Below are positions 22,600 to 34,589 of a stretch of 64,000 nt of DNA, piece by piece (position 1 is the first letter of the stretch; each line of letters opens with the position of its first letter). Origin of the DNA: Haemaphysalis longicornis (Eukaryota; Arthropoda; Arachnida; Ixodida; Ixodidae); the NCBI GenBank assembly GCA_013339765.2, contig CM023457.1, forward strand, positions 46,767,974 to 46,831,973. Reading direction: 5' to 3'. Under the pieces are notes generated by a model. The model saw only the letters and a list, made by a program, of their open reading frames with translations. It was not told the origin of the DNA and did no database searches. The position numbers were made by a program, and so were the translations under genes.

Positions 22600-24830
22600 T
22601 TTCTCTGGCTTACCTCCTATCGACGTGGTGCACGAGCACGTGGCGAAGTAATGAACAGCAGGGCTTGCGGTAATATATCAATGACGTGGCTCACAACGTG
22701 AAAAAAAAATAGTTGGTACAGACATTACAAATATTTTAAGTAAAGCGCGAATATTCTTAAACCGCTCATCTTCATTTTTTTTGTTGCTTTATAGTCACAT
22801 TTGGCTTCATGGTGTGACTAAATCGGGCTAGATTTTGTCGTTTTTAGTTTTGGTTAGTCCATTGGGCTATACGATATGTCCGATTTTTAGTCTTGTTTTG
22901 ATGTTTTCGTAGTTTTTGTTTTTGCTTGGTTTTAATTATCTCTATTTATATGATTACGGCTAATCAATGGCTTAACTTCGCCAATGATGCAGTTTTGTGA
23001 AGGCCCAAGCTTACCCGGTTGGGGCTTTTTCAAAGCTTTCTTCATATTTATGGTTGTTTATTTAAATTTGTCGGGTGAAGACGGTGGATTACATACACCT
23101 TTGAAATTCTGCTAGTTCAGTTTTTGTTCGTTTGTGTTACGAAATTCTTGTTTTTGTTTTGTTTATGCGACAAATTATCTACATATAGACTCTTAGATTG
23201 TCTCAAACTATCCAAAAATGAAGTAGTCCTCTACAGATACCAGGCGTTGTACATTATCAGACTCTTTAAAATAAGGCTTCATTAGTCTTCGTCCTAGTCA
23301 TCCTCATCACTTCATCAATTTCATGGCTTCTCATACACCTTGTGTAACAAGCTAGTGCCTTTTCCAGGTCAACCTCACCAATACCATTAAAGACTATTCT
23401 CTCTCTCGCGGTTTTTTTTTTCTTTTTACAAATCCCTGATGTCTGTTTTTGTTTGTTTGTATGTTTTTGTGGCTTAATCGCTCGTGGGCGGTACATTTTT
23501 TACTGCCACAAACTACATTTGTATTATTATAACGGCTTATGTCTTAACTTCGCTAATTCGGCATTTTTTTTATATACAAAGCCATAAACGGTTCGTGATC
23601 TGCGGTACGGCGAAAGAAATACGTTCACAATAAAATAAGCGCACCATTCTACGGCCCCTCAGTTCGACGCCTATTTGTTAATTGTGCTTTACGGGAAGTT
23701 CAACAATATTGTGCCAACCTCCTGTATTTATATCGCGACAAGCCTTTCAAAGCTCTGTAGTAACCGGTTAAGACAAAACCTTTTACCTGAACTGCAAGGT
23801 TGCGTTGAATTCTTGTAGGGCGTCTTCTAAGCCACACTTTTGCAAACTCCGTCCCTCTCTCGTTCTTAAACTGCCCTTTTCAAAACGTTTTTATGCGCAG
23901 TATAGAACACTTCCTAGCGTCTTCGCGTGAAATAGCCTACTGCTTTTCAACGTACGTTCCCTGAGTGCTGCGTTTTTGTGTATGCGTGTAAAAGGCGTTG
24001 TTCCCATGCACACGTGTTTTATACGTGATATGCACAAAACCTTTGGATCTGCCTTCGAATGACATGTTTTAACATATGCTGCTGACGCATGCGGGGCTAG
24101 CCATTGTGCGAACTGTCAGATTGAGTGTCAGAGATATTCGACAGCTACAAACAAACTGTTATTTTTACATATATCCTCTATTGCCCTTGAAAACAATCAT
24201 GACATGTTATAAATCTTTCACCAAAATGCGTCGAGTATTTCCGAGCGCTAAACAAGCATGCGCCCTTGAAAAACTCATATAAATAGCACGCATCCCAAAC
24301 AACGCTTAAATGTGCCAACGCCGACTGAACCACAAATAATTTTAAACTGAAACAAACGTATGGATCCTATCCGACAAGTGAGACTCCGTCCTAAAGAAGC
24401 TAACTGAAAATGCAAAGGAAGTAACTGGCGCATAGCGACAAGTTGAGTGGCTTCAGTGTAAACAAAGTGGCCAGGGAGTAAATGATGTACAAAAATTGGT
24501 TGCGGTTCAACGTCATTAAACCAAGTTTGTCGACCGAAATTGCTTTTGAGTTTATATTTTATGTCGTCAGAAGCACGCTTTACAGACGACGGTGATGTTT
24601 TCATTACTCTTGGATACGACGCATATTTCCGAAATCCCCGAACTCACCTCAGGGGCAGCGGAGTTTTATTACAAAAAAAATCAGGTACTGATGTGAACTC
24701 CCTTCCAGTGAATTGTTGAACCAAGTTGGCCTGTACCGATGGACTACCGTGCAGACAATATAACTACACCATTCTCGCTCGCAACTAGCAGTTGTTGAAT
24801 AATGCAGAAAACGCCAGAAATGTCAAACAG
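22600..24830. other. AT-rich region, nothing recognised
   Basis: Low-complexity T-rich sequence (22780-23580 especially). The minus-strand frame 24275-24604 (includes KYKLKSNFGRQTWFNDVEPQP) is unrecognised and has no visible splice or domain support. Confidence 0.4.
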
Positions 24831-24831
24831 G

Positions 24832-24886
24832 GGACGACGCCCCCAACGACGCCCCGAACGGCGCCCCGAACGGCGCCCCGAACGTC
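24832..24886. repeat. 12-bp tandem repeat
   Basis: About four and a half copies of AACG(A/G)CGCCCCG in direct order. The last three units are nearly identical. Confidence 0.8.
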
Positions 24887-25680
24887 ACAACAGTGGTGAA
24901 CGGCGAGAGCTCATAAGAGGAGCATCTGTAGATGTTTTTCTGTAATAAACCATTTCAAAGTGGTTGATAACGTGAAATAAACCTAAATCAAAGCGTGAGC
25001 TAATCGTATATAAAAAACACAGGATGCAGCTTTTATACACTGCGAGGCAGCCTGCTTTCCTCACTATTCAGTGAGCCATCATGCTTACAGTTTCGTTTTC
25101 TAAAAGCATTGGTGCGGGATTGGCGAAGTCAGTAACCTACGGCGGTGAGTGCCAGAGCGTCTGGAAGCAGTGTACTCGGCAGGAAGGCGCTAAAGTGTGT
25201 TCATTACAATCGGCGAAATGAAAATGATGACTGCAAGTGGTTAAGTGAGCCACCTGAGCTTCCAATCTCCCGTTCTCCTCGCGCGGAGGAGCAAAACTTT
25301 ATTTAAAATGTTGCTATCGGTCAAGCGCGCCCGGTTCGAATGTAATCTGAAATGAATTTAGTGCGAGTGGTTAGTTCACCGATTCCGCCAGTTCGCCTTG
25401 AGCCGCCATTGAGAATCCGCAAAGCGTGCGTCGCTCTGCTCTTGTTATGTTTCAGCCAGAAAGAACGCGGGCAACGACGACTACGCGACACGGCTGCCAC
25501 GAAGAGTGTTCACTTCACGCTAAGTTCACCACGTGCGACAGAAGGTAATCTGAGATGACTGTGATCGCCAGACGAAGCGAAGTGAAGGAGCCCTCCTGAA
25601 CGACGCCAGCCGGGAGCCCGGGACTTTTTTTTTCCTCCATGCCGGACTCCGCGCTTGATATTCCAAACAGCGCTGGTTGC

Positions 25681-25707
25681 TTCAAAAGCGGCTTCGCCGC
25701 TTTTGAA
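25681..25707. repeat. 27-bp palindrome
   Basis: TTCAAAAGCGGC-TTC-GCCGC and its continuation form a perfect inverted repeat of 12-bp arms around TTC. It uses the same G-C-TTC-G-C core as the palindromic tips elsewhere in the window. Confidence 0.6.
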
Positions 25708-26169
25708 GAACAAGGCAGGCACGCCGGCCACTCGAGAATTCAAACGCGTTTATTATTCCGTCGGTGAAGAATGATAAAACTGCAAGCCAGGCTCTTTGGA
25801 CAGAGAAACGTTGCAGTTTTCGTCCATGGTTTAGCGACGTAAAAGCTACCGATGCCAGCATTTCCGCTCTATACCCCACCGGGGCTTCGCTCTTATTTTG
25901 TGACGCGAATTACGTCGCGGAAACATGAAAGGGAAGCGGGTGATAGAAACACCAACTTTATGTACTTATTTCTTAGCAAATAACGCATCGTTGCGCGTCT
26001 ACCAAAAGCCGATTGAGCTACGAAACGTACGATCTTTCAGTTAAAAAAAAATTCATTCAGCCTCAAGTGTCCCTTTAACTTTACTTCCGAAAATCACGAT
26101 TAAGAAAGGCTGCAACTGCACATGAACAAGTATGTCATTTGGTTGCCTTTCGCCCTCTTTGTGAATCGT

Positions 26170-26436
26170 GTGCAACCTTTTTTCTATTAAGAAAATTTAT
26201 TCCTATTTTCTGCTCAGAATAAATTCGAGGAAATATGTGGTGGTGACCGAGGAAGGCATTCCATAAACCATAATATTAATAATTCATAGCGGCTGTTTCG
26301 AGCAATTTGATATACAATAAGGTCCCATGAAATATCTTGCGGCCATTGTTACTACGCCATTAAAGCACGTATTTAACATTTCTTTTTCTAGCACAACTTT
26401 ACCTTCATGTCTTCAAATGGGGAAGGTTGTCGTTTT
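26170..26436 (+). mobile_element. CR1-like LINE, 5' part of a split copy
   Basis: Aligns with 55680-55940, for example CCATTAAAGCACG and CTTCAAATGGGGAAGGTTGT beside their counterparts there. It reads as the start of a reverse transcriptase: TPLKHVFNISFSSTTLPSCL then QMGKVVVL, matching the family motif before KKGDxxxxNNYRPIS. The frame is cut at 26436 by an inserted palindrome-tipped repeat and resumes at 30449, about 4 kb away. Confidence 0.75.
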
Positions 26437-26946
26437 AGGAGCGAAGCTCCTCTTGCTCGGACCCTGTCTCGGCCGTACCCAGCACATTGTGCACGGCACA
26501 TTGATGATGAAGTTTGGCAGGATCCCCCTAGGGTTTGGCCAACCAAAGATTGGCCGAAGATGTCATAACGTTGAACGCGTTCGTTGCTACCCAACAATGA
26601 GGAGAGGAAGAAAAAGAGGTTGTTGTTCGTCGCCTGCGAGCTCTAGACACGTCCCAAGGGGGAAGGGGCACAAGACGCTCTGCAGAAGGCGACGGCCAAG
26701 GTGGCTAAAATTTCACACGCCGAATTCGCCAACTTACCCATGGAGATTCTCATCGTCCCAAACAAGCCCTACATAATCACCATAAACACCGATGTCGTCG
26801 ACGGGCTTGTCAACGTAGCGGTGGAAAGCTTGACGTGTCGAGTCTTTATATGATGTGGGGGCGAATGTTTCACGGTTTTACCCATAAGCATTTTAGCTTC
26901 GCCCCTCTCATAATCATTCACTTCGTGGAGATGGCGGGAATTTTTT
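26437..26946 (+). mobile_element. Palindrome-tipped PIF1-helicase repeat (Helitron-like), copy 1
   Basis: Begins with AGGAGC-GAA-GCTCCT (26437-26451) and shares its body with the copy at 43960-44774 (CGTTGAACGCGTTCGTTGC is a local match). Around 26728-26832 it encodes ILIVPNKPY then INTDVVDGLVNVAVESL, a decayed form of the PIF1-type helicase segment NIDVADGLVNGALG. The non-coding 3' part (GGCGAATGTTTCACGGTTTT, 26863-26940) is also shared. The copy is internally deleted and dead. Confidence 0.65.
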
Positions 26947-26952
26947 TTATAT

Positions 26953-27741
26953 TGTAACGACGAAATTTGTCCAATACCTGCTGCCACGGTAGCATGGTGA
27001 TCGCAGTGAATAAGTCGAGACATCGAAGAAAGGTTTATGGTTAACTGATTTACTTTACTGGTGACATTTACTGACCTTTACCACACGCAAATTTGAACGA
27101 ATGCACATATTGCATCAATTGAGAAAAACCGTCAATAGAGCAAGGATACCTAACGGGACATGGCTGACTGAATCGCGGTCTCAGGGCTGCAAGGACCCGA
27201 CGACGGTCGGCGAAATTTCTGAAGTGAGTCGTGGGCCAGGCCGCTACCCCCGTGAACCCGGTGGAGAGGGTTTATATTCGCTTCATGCAGACTAACCGGA
27301 AAAAAGCGCATTCTGGCCCCACTTTCTGCAGCCAATCGGGGAGACGCTTGTGAACACCAATCAGTCATGTTCCCGCCAAAGTGAAAAAGATCATTCACAC
27401 ACAGAAACAAGGTTTGAACTCGAAAATGCGCGTTTGGAGAATTATGGGTGTAAAGAAAATAGTTCAGACAAAACATTACAGTAAACAGTGTAAAAGACAA
27501 AAAGGTCGTCTGAACTAGACCGAAGACCCGGAGCCCAAAAGCGACCAGTGCACACGCCACAGGGGTTATGGAACGCCATGGTCGCACCGAAACCCAAGCT
27601 GAGCGAATGGTTCCTCTTACTAGCCGCGTCTTCCGGTCGGTCAGCGCAAGCCGCATGCCTTTCTTAGAAAGAACAGTCATTGGAGACTGAAAAGGGATGC
27701 TACAAAATAGAAAAAAGCAAGCAAAACGGGGCTCCGCGACA
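26953..27741 (-). repeat. 3' LTR of the non-autonomous element
   Basis: 789 bp, TG...CA ends, preceded on the minus strand by the purine tract 27752-27742. Paired with 29661-30448. Confidence 0.85.
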
Positions 27742-29660
27742 CCTTCCCCTCTGGGAAAAAGAGTGTCTCTACTCTTGTACAAAGTTTCAAAATACAGGAC
27801 AAAATTTTCAACTAGTTGCAATGATAATGAACAAACTGGACAGGCAGACTCAAGAAAACGAAACACAGGCTCTAACACAGTAGTCGACAAAGTATCTTGA
27901 CGGAATCAGTTCCCACATGTGCACATCTCTTCTCCACCACAGGCGAAAATATTCCACTTATACATAACAAGAAAATAACAACACGGACGCCCGAAATAAC
28001 ATACGAAAAGCAGGCACGATCTAAAAGTCACATACCAAGGAGATTGAAAAAGCAGCTCAGCTAGCCAGCCAAAATTAATCAGATAACAAAACCCAGGATC
28101 GTTCTATCGACAAACGCCACACAAGTACATACTCAGTGCCTTACAGATAGGCCAAAGATAACAAGCGGTTTATAAGATATAAGGTACTATAAATAAATAA
28201 AAATATATACAAGGGTGCGCTTTACTGAAGTGAGATCTCATGCATCAGTGAAAATCTACGTACATCCGCCACTGTTGGGCAGTTCACTTGACACAACGTT
28301 TCTATATTCCACCTTACTCATTCTATAACAGCCCTCCTCGCCGCATTTAAAATAGATCCACACATTCGTTCCAACATGGAAGACAACACAAAGAAACAGC
28401 TGAAAACTTCTTAGGAGCAAACGGCGACTTGTAAACATAAAACATACGAAATACAAAACTTGGCAGTCGCGCGTATGACAAAATAGAGGTGGGCGCCTGC
28501 GAAACCTTTAAGCACATTTCACACCCTTCTCGCCGGTGAAAACTAAGAAACAAACATTAAACCGAACAAACATTCATACATATTTTTTTCATGGGCACAA
28601 ACGAATGCACTCATCAACGTAAAAACGATCAGTCATTAACAACGAGGGCTTGCAGACTACATATTGGTTAGTATTCATGCTTAGAAAAAAAATAAAGAGT
28701 TTCTGCCAAACCTCAGCAGCGGTGACAATAAACTGTCGCCAACCCGACGCATTCGCAGAACTGCACACCCGCTAGCCCTCCCCGTCCGCGACATCCCGGG
28801 CACCCCTTCTGGTGTCTTTGTTGATAGTTCGAACAGCGTCGTGCAGCGTAAACCTCTCTTCTCAGCTCCTCGTTTCCTTCAAACCTCCAACACTGAAACT
28901 TCGGTGGAAAGGAGCCTCGAAATAGGATCTCAGCGATCACAAACATAGTGAGATCTGCTCAAAAATCAGCCTTTTCATAGGCACGTGGGGTTCTTCCTCT
29001 CCATCGCGGCCCTTTCGCTGGGAGAGCCGAACGCTTGTGCCGTTTACATTCTGACTACAAGGTCGTCCTTCAACTCCCACACGAAGAGCCCACTACCCCA
29101 CAAAAAACTTGCTGCACCCTCCTAATTGTTTCTCCTGCATCAACAGCGGCTGGGTACAGATAGCTAGCTGGTGGTGATGAAGCGAATGAACCAAAGGCAA
29201 CCAACCAGTGGGCGCCCCAGACTAGCCGAGAAGGAAAGCCCACAGGCCCACACTCATGCGGTGCGCCGAGAGGCAAAAATCTCCCACCTTACTGCATAAG
29301 TTGAAAGTTGGTGGCTGCAATGAAGATCGGTGTTCGTGGCGACGATTGTTTCACGTATGGGCCGCAGGCTTATTTTTCCGGGGCCAGTGACCAGCATGAC
29401 GAGCTTGACGTGCGCCAGGATGGTTGCGCCCTAGTGGCCGTGAACAGAAGAGAAAGTCATTCTCGCTCTTGAAGATTTTGTTGCCTGCCTTTGGTGCCCA
29501 CGCTGCTCGGACGAATGACGCGAACTCAAGTGAGTCTTGTCCGGTGCAATGGATGTAGAGCTTAACGATGAGTAGCCTGAAGAACAGCGTGAGAAGAGGT
29601 GGATGAGGAGCTCATGATGGTAGAGCGGGGTGTTCGATACCGCGCACTCTCCACCACTTT

Positions 29661-30448
29661 TGTGACGACAAAATTTGTCCAATACCTGCCGCTACGGTAG
29701 CATGATGATCGCAGTGAATAAGTCGAGACGCCAAAGCAAGGTTTAAGGTTAACTGGTTTACTTTACTGGTGGCATTTGCTGATCTTTAACACTTACAAAT
29801 TTGAGGAAGAACACTTATTACATCAAATGAGAAAAACATTCAAGAGAACAGGAGTACTTAACGGGACATGGCTGATTGAATCACGGTCTCCCGGCGACAA
29901 GGACCCGACGACGGGCAGCGGAGTTTTTGAAGTGAGTCCTGGTGCAGGCCGCCACCCCCATGAACCCGGCGAAGAGGGTTTATATTTCCTTCGTGCGGAC
30001 TCGTGGGAAATAGTGCATTCTGGCCCCACTTTCTGCAGCCGATCGGGGAGACGCTTGTAAACACCAATCAGCCATGTTCCCGCCAAAGTCAACAGGACCA
30101 TTCACACACAGACACAAGGTTTGAGCACTAAAACGCGCGCTTGGAGAATCATGGGTGAAAAGGAAGTAGTTCAAAGAAAACACTAAAATGAAGAGTCGAA
30201 ATGACAGAAAGGTCCTCTGAACTACACCGAGGACCCGGAGCCCGAAAGCGACCAGTGCACACGCCACGGGGGTAGGGAACGCCGCGGTCGCGCCGAAATC
30301 CAAGCTGGGCCAATGATCCCCCTTAACAGCCGCATCTTCCGGACTGTCAGCGCGCACTCCGCATGCCTTTCTTAGAAAAAACAGGTCTTGGCGACCGAAG
30401 AGGGATGCTACAAAATAGAAAAAGTAAACAGAACGGGACTCCGCGACA
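29661..30448 (-). repeat. 5' LTR of the non-autonomous element
   Basis: 788 bp, TG...CA ends. It is followed on the minus strand by AAAG and then TGGTGGAGAGTGCGCGG, the likely primer-binding site (29656 downwards). Confidence 0.85.
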
Positions 30449-31240
30449 GTATATAGAGAAGGTGACAAACCCGATCGGGACAATTATAGGCAAATTTATA
30501 TTTTGTCAAACTTTTTAAAGCTTTGCAAAAACATTTCTCTTTTAGACTGACCTCTTTTGCAGATAAGCAGCATTCATTCACGTAATCGCAGTACGGATAT
30601 CGCGTTCTATTGAGCTCATGCTTTTAAATCAAAAGGAGTTTATTCTTGATGCTTTTCAAAACAAAATTTTAGTTCTTCAAATTTTCTTATTTCTGCGAGG
30701 CTTTCCATTCATTTCATTGAGCAGTATTGTTGTGCAATTTGAATTAATATAGTACACAAGGCACATCGCGTAATATTATCGAACCTTATTTAACTAATCG
30801 TACTCAATACATATAATCGAATAATAATAAATTTCTCAAAAAGACTTTGGCATACTTTAAGAGAGTATAATAAATGCTTACTTTTTAACATTTATATAAC
30901 TGATGTTCAAGTAAATTCACCAGTAAAACTGGTAATTTAGGCAGATAATACTAGCTTATTTATTCGCGTAATTAACTGTGAAGGTTCATGGAAACAGAGA
31001 CATAATACTTTCTTTAAAAATGGTGAATGGGTATAATGTAATGAAGTAGGTATAAACACTCACAAAATAAAGGCTGTTGTATTCTGACCAAACGGGTAAA
31101 CAGCTGGACCATAATTAAACATATTTTTAAAGTGCTATTCATTTAAGAGTACACATTACAGGAACAAACCTACCCTGAAAAAGTGCTCTGAAGCTTACAT
31201 ACTGTTCAAGTTGCAACTAAACCATTAAGGCTGACACGTA
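30449..31240 (+). mobile_element. CR1-like LINE, 3' part of the split copy
   Basis: Resumes the reverse transcriptase exactly where 26436 stopped: YREGDKPDRDNYRQIYIL corresponds to IKKGDENGRNNYRPISIWP in the copy at 55947. Many stops follow. Alignable with 55947-56720 for about 800 bp. Confidence 0.7.
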
Positions 31241-31582
31241 CAGTCCTGTACGAATGAAATGCAAACACGAAAATATGAACGAGGTCACACAAAAAGCGCG
31301 ATTTCTTTCCGTGCAAGCCAAACCGTTGCGTGGCCTTGTTACAGTAACAAAGTTTGAAGTGTCTTCTCATTTACTATATAATGAGCAGGTCGTTCTTTTA
31401 TCTCCACTGTCTCTATGTTCTTTGATTTTACGTGTTGTGGTCAATATCTTTGTGTTTATTACATTTCTTCATGACTGTACGTTTTACCCCCAAGAAGACT
31501 TACTTCCCCTGAAAACCAGACTTCTTTTATAGAAATCAGTGTTCGTACCTAACATTTATACAGTTTTCTTGTATGGGGGCAA

Positions 31583-31805
31583 TTGCATCTACAAATGTAC
31601 AGGCGATGGCACAATTTTCCGGACAGCGCCATTTCGTGGGAAAACAACCGCTGAGCACTCTATAGGCAAGACACCTGCCGTCCGGATCAATGCGGAGTGC
31701 GTGCGTGTCCTGCGTACTCGCAGACACGCAAATTTCCTTGCTTTCAGCAGCTCCGCTCCATTTGTCAGTAACGTGTCACGGGGCAATGCGTTTGTAGCAT
31801 TCATT
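31583..31805 (+). repeat. ~220-bp repeat family, copy 1
   Basis: Shares CATCTACAAATGTA, CAATTTT(C/T)CGGAC, GCTTTC(A/G)GCAGC and TTGTCAGT(A/G)AC in the same order with 56877-57100, and with 57335-57560 in reverse. GC-rich within AT-rich surroundings. No recognised coding content. Confidence 0.6.
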
Positions 31806-31829
31806 CCGCTCGTATGACACATCTGCTTC

Positions 31830-33480
31830 TTTGCGTTTCTGCCGATGCTTAAACATGATGCATATGTGCCGGATTTTACGCATGTGTTCCCGGCGTGGTT
31901 GCCTGCCGTTACTTCGACTCTGTTTTTAAGTTTTCCACTTCATCATCCAAACAACATAAGACCGACTATGTAAAGCAAAAATTCAAGGAAGCTTGCACTC
32001 ACACGCAAGACTTGAATGGCAAAGATGTTGTAGGGTGGCATTGCCGGACTCGTAGTCAAGTTCCAGTATCACTATTTATTTGCATAGTTGCGGTGCTAGT
32101 AATCGTCGTCATATGCATAGAAGAGGTCGTCGTCTTCTTCGCGGCGAGTGGTGGATGCAAAGTCATCGTCAGCATTGTAGACTTCCACCAGTCAACCGCA
32201 GAGCCTGTAAAGGCCAACTGCGGCCAAATTTGTTTTAATGCAGGCTGAGACACAAGTGGTAGCCCCGTGAAACGCCTCGGTCAGAAGCGAGCTCCGCCGC
32301 AGACCACTCTGCACCTGCGCATCGCGTAAACAGCCATGACGCGCCTGTGACGTTAGAGCTTTTTCCTCTGGCCAGCCACGCAGCAGAACCGGTCGAGCTA
32401 GAGCTGCGAACTGGTGACCGTCCGGCCGCTCGCTGGACGGCTGCAACGTCAGCAATGGCCGCGCTCTCCTCGTTTCGGTTTCAAAATGAAATTTCAGCTG
32501 TTGTATTTTGCATTAAGCAGACTATACGGAAATAGGTTTTCAAGAAGATTTTGAGTGCAGTTGGCCTTTAAGTCCCGCAAGGAATGAACCATAGCGAATC
32601 AGCAGGATTGCTTTATATGTGAGAACTGAAAGACACATCACCACGCTTTGTACAAGAAGGGTAGCCAGTCAAGAAAGCAAAGGGAAAAAATGTGGTGATT
32701 TGTTTGAAATCGTTTATTTACATGTCCGTCGTTGCTTTGTGCTGTTCTAGTAGTAGTCATCGCCGTGTGCATCGATATCGCCGTGTTCCTCATTCCAAGT
32801 GTTACATGCTCAGTAGCGCTTGACGAGAGTGCTGCAGTTATTTTTAAAGCCGATATTCTTTCTTAGACTACTTAAACGCAGATATTTTGGTCTGTCTGTT
32901 TTTCTGTAGCTCGATTCAGCCATTAGGCCCAAATGTAACAAGTAGCGCAATAGCCTTATCTATCCACCCAACATATAAGTCCGGTGTCAATGTTCATACT
33001 TGCCAACATTTCTGAACAAGAGCAACACATTACGAAGTATAAGGTAGAAAATCAATACATAAGGGGATATTTACAGTGTTCCTTTAAAAAAATGGTCGAT
33101 GCTTGATTTTTGCAAAATGAAATGCTACATCCACTCCAGAAAATAAATTCACACCATCGCCTGCTGTCGCCCGCACCACTGCAGCTTCTGACGGCACTTG
33201 AACAAATCAAGCGGCAACAGTTACGAAAGGATCCACAAACTAGGTTCAACGTTCTGCTTGAAACGCACGTGGAGTCAGGCAACGTGGTTCTATAAACGTT
33301 GAAGTACGGCGCCTCGATTCACGCGAGTCTCCGCCGTACGGCAGCGCTGGCATCGAGGAACCCTGCCTGGAGCAGTGGAACGCGGTAAATTCAAATTGAC
33401 TTGAGAAAACCTTTGGCGTGATTACAGTGGGAGGAGCGCAACAGAAGAGGAACAGCATGAGAGTAGGCGGGAAAGCAAAG
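31830..33480. other. No gene recognised
   Basis: Contains short frames only. Two related stretches (about 32085-32150 and 32725-32795) share a run around GT(A/C)GT(A/C)ATCG and would encode Val/Ile-rich peptides. They look like decayed repeat copies. Confidence 0.35.
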
Positions 33481-33486
33481 GGAGGC

Positions 33487-33524
33487 AAATGTCGACGAAA
33501 GAATGTCGTCTTTTGTCGACATTT
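33487..33524. repeat. Inverted repeat (hairpin)
   Basis: AAATGTCGACGAAAGA and, six bases later, TCTTTTGTCGACATTT pair with one mismatch. A T-run (33556-33573) lies just downstream. Confidence 0.55.
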
Positions 33525-33774
33525 GCAACAAAAGGGGCAGATACAGCGGCAATTCTTTTTTTTTTTTTTTTTTGCTAAGGTGACTGCGGGAGGTGGGGAC
33601 TCGGCGGTCGCCGGGAGGTACAGGCTCACCCTCCTCGTGGTTTTTGCCCGCTTTTTTCGCTAAATCCACTGCGCGTGCCGGAACGCTCGGCGGTCGCCCC
33701 GAGGACACGCGATAGTACTCCGCATTTTCACAGCGAAGCTATTGGCAAATTGTTTGTGTAAGGTGTGCGAAATT

Positions 33775-34440
33775 TTGAAACTACCAAGAAAATACTAAGC
33801 GCTCGTGCACGCGTGCCTCGAGCGCATGTTCGTCAAGTTAAGCATACCCACTTGGGAAGATTGACCAATATTGGCCCCTCCCTCCCAAAAAAAAGAAAAG
33901 GCCGTGTCTAGAGTGCCGTCCGACGGTATTATAAGGACTCCACTATATCGACGTCAATCGGGGTTTTTTAACAAAATTGCCACGGCTGGCACTACATCGC
34001 TCTAGATAACGCAAAGCAAGCAAACCAAACCTAAACATAGCATAGCAAGACCTAACGCACACGAGGAAAGCATCTAAAACACCCAAACTACCAAAAGTAA
34101 TAAAAATTCTACTTTAAGGTAAATATGAAAAAAAAAACAATTGAGGCAAAAGCCGGTCTCGAACCACCGTCTTTGGGATCAAGCACTCTACACTACAACG
34201 ACAGACGCTTCAGGTGGTGCTAGCTTTTTTCTTATTTATTAAACCGGTGCTAGCTTAGTCTTAAATATTCGAATGTCGTCGGATGGCCCCCTAGTCATGC
34301 CTGCAGCGATCAGCTAGAGTGCCGTCGGACGGCGCTCTAGACACTGGGAAGAGAAAAACTTCAGCGTTCGCCGCGTGCCTCGAGCGCACGTTCTTCAAAC
34401 CAAGCGTGCCCACTTAGGGAGATTGGTCAACATTGGTCAC
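33775..34440. repeat. Interspersed direct repeats with tRNA-like box
   Basis: A segment around 33790-33870 (GCGTGCCTCGAGCGCA, CCCACTTGGGAAGATTG) recurs at 34365-34430 (GCGTGCCTCGAGCGCA, CCCACTTAGGGAGATTGG). TAGAGTGCCGTC(C/G)GACGG occurs at 33909 and 34315. Between them (34148-34212, minus strand) GTAGTGTAGAGTGCTTG and GGTGGTTCGAGACC resemble Pol III A and B boxes, so this is probably a SINE-containing composite. Confidence 0.5.
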
Positions 34441-34589
34441 AGAAATACTCCAGCGTTCGCCGTATTGCGATAACGCTTTCTCGTAACGAGAAAGACACTT
34501 CTTAGCGTACGCCTCTCGTTCGTTCGTGCTCGTGCCGTCGTGCGCGTGCGCTTTGTACTGTAGAAAAGCCGCGACCGGTGGCACGTTTC

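Larger units (their letters stand above)
26953..30448 (-). mobile_element. Non-autonomous LTR element, 3.5 kb
   Basis: Two direct repeats, 26953-27741 (789 bp) and 29661-30448 (788 bp), are alignable end to end. On the minus strand each starts TGTCGCGG and ends ACGACA-type TCGT(T/C)ACA. An 11-purine tract AGAGGGGAAGG (27752-27742) touches the 3' LTR, and a TGG-initiated primer-binding site starts four bases after the 5' LTR, so the element is on the minus strand. The flanks ttatat/gtatat suggest a degenerate 6-bp target duplication. The 1.9-kb interior (27742-29660) shows no Gag, protease, RT or integrase motif in any frame I read, so it would need enzymes in trans. The long minus frames 27150-27890 and 29980-30483 are LTR sequence, not genes. 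Confidence 0.85.

Noticed and set aside
27150..30483. Two long similar minus-strand frames (246 and 167 codons) that look like a duplicated gene pair
   Set aside because: They lie inside the two 788-bp LTRs (TG...CA ends, same order), so their similarity reflects the repeats, and no protein domain is recognisable.
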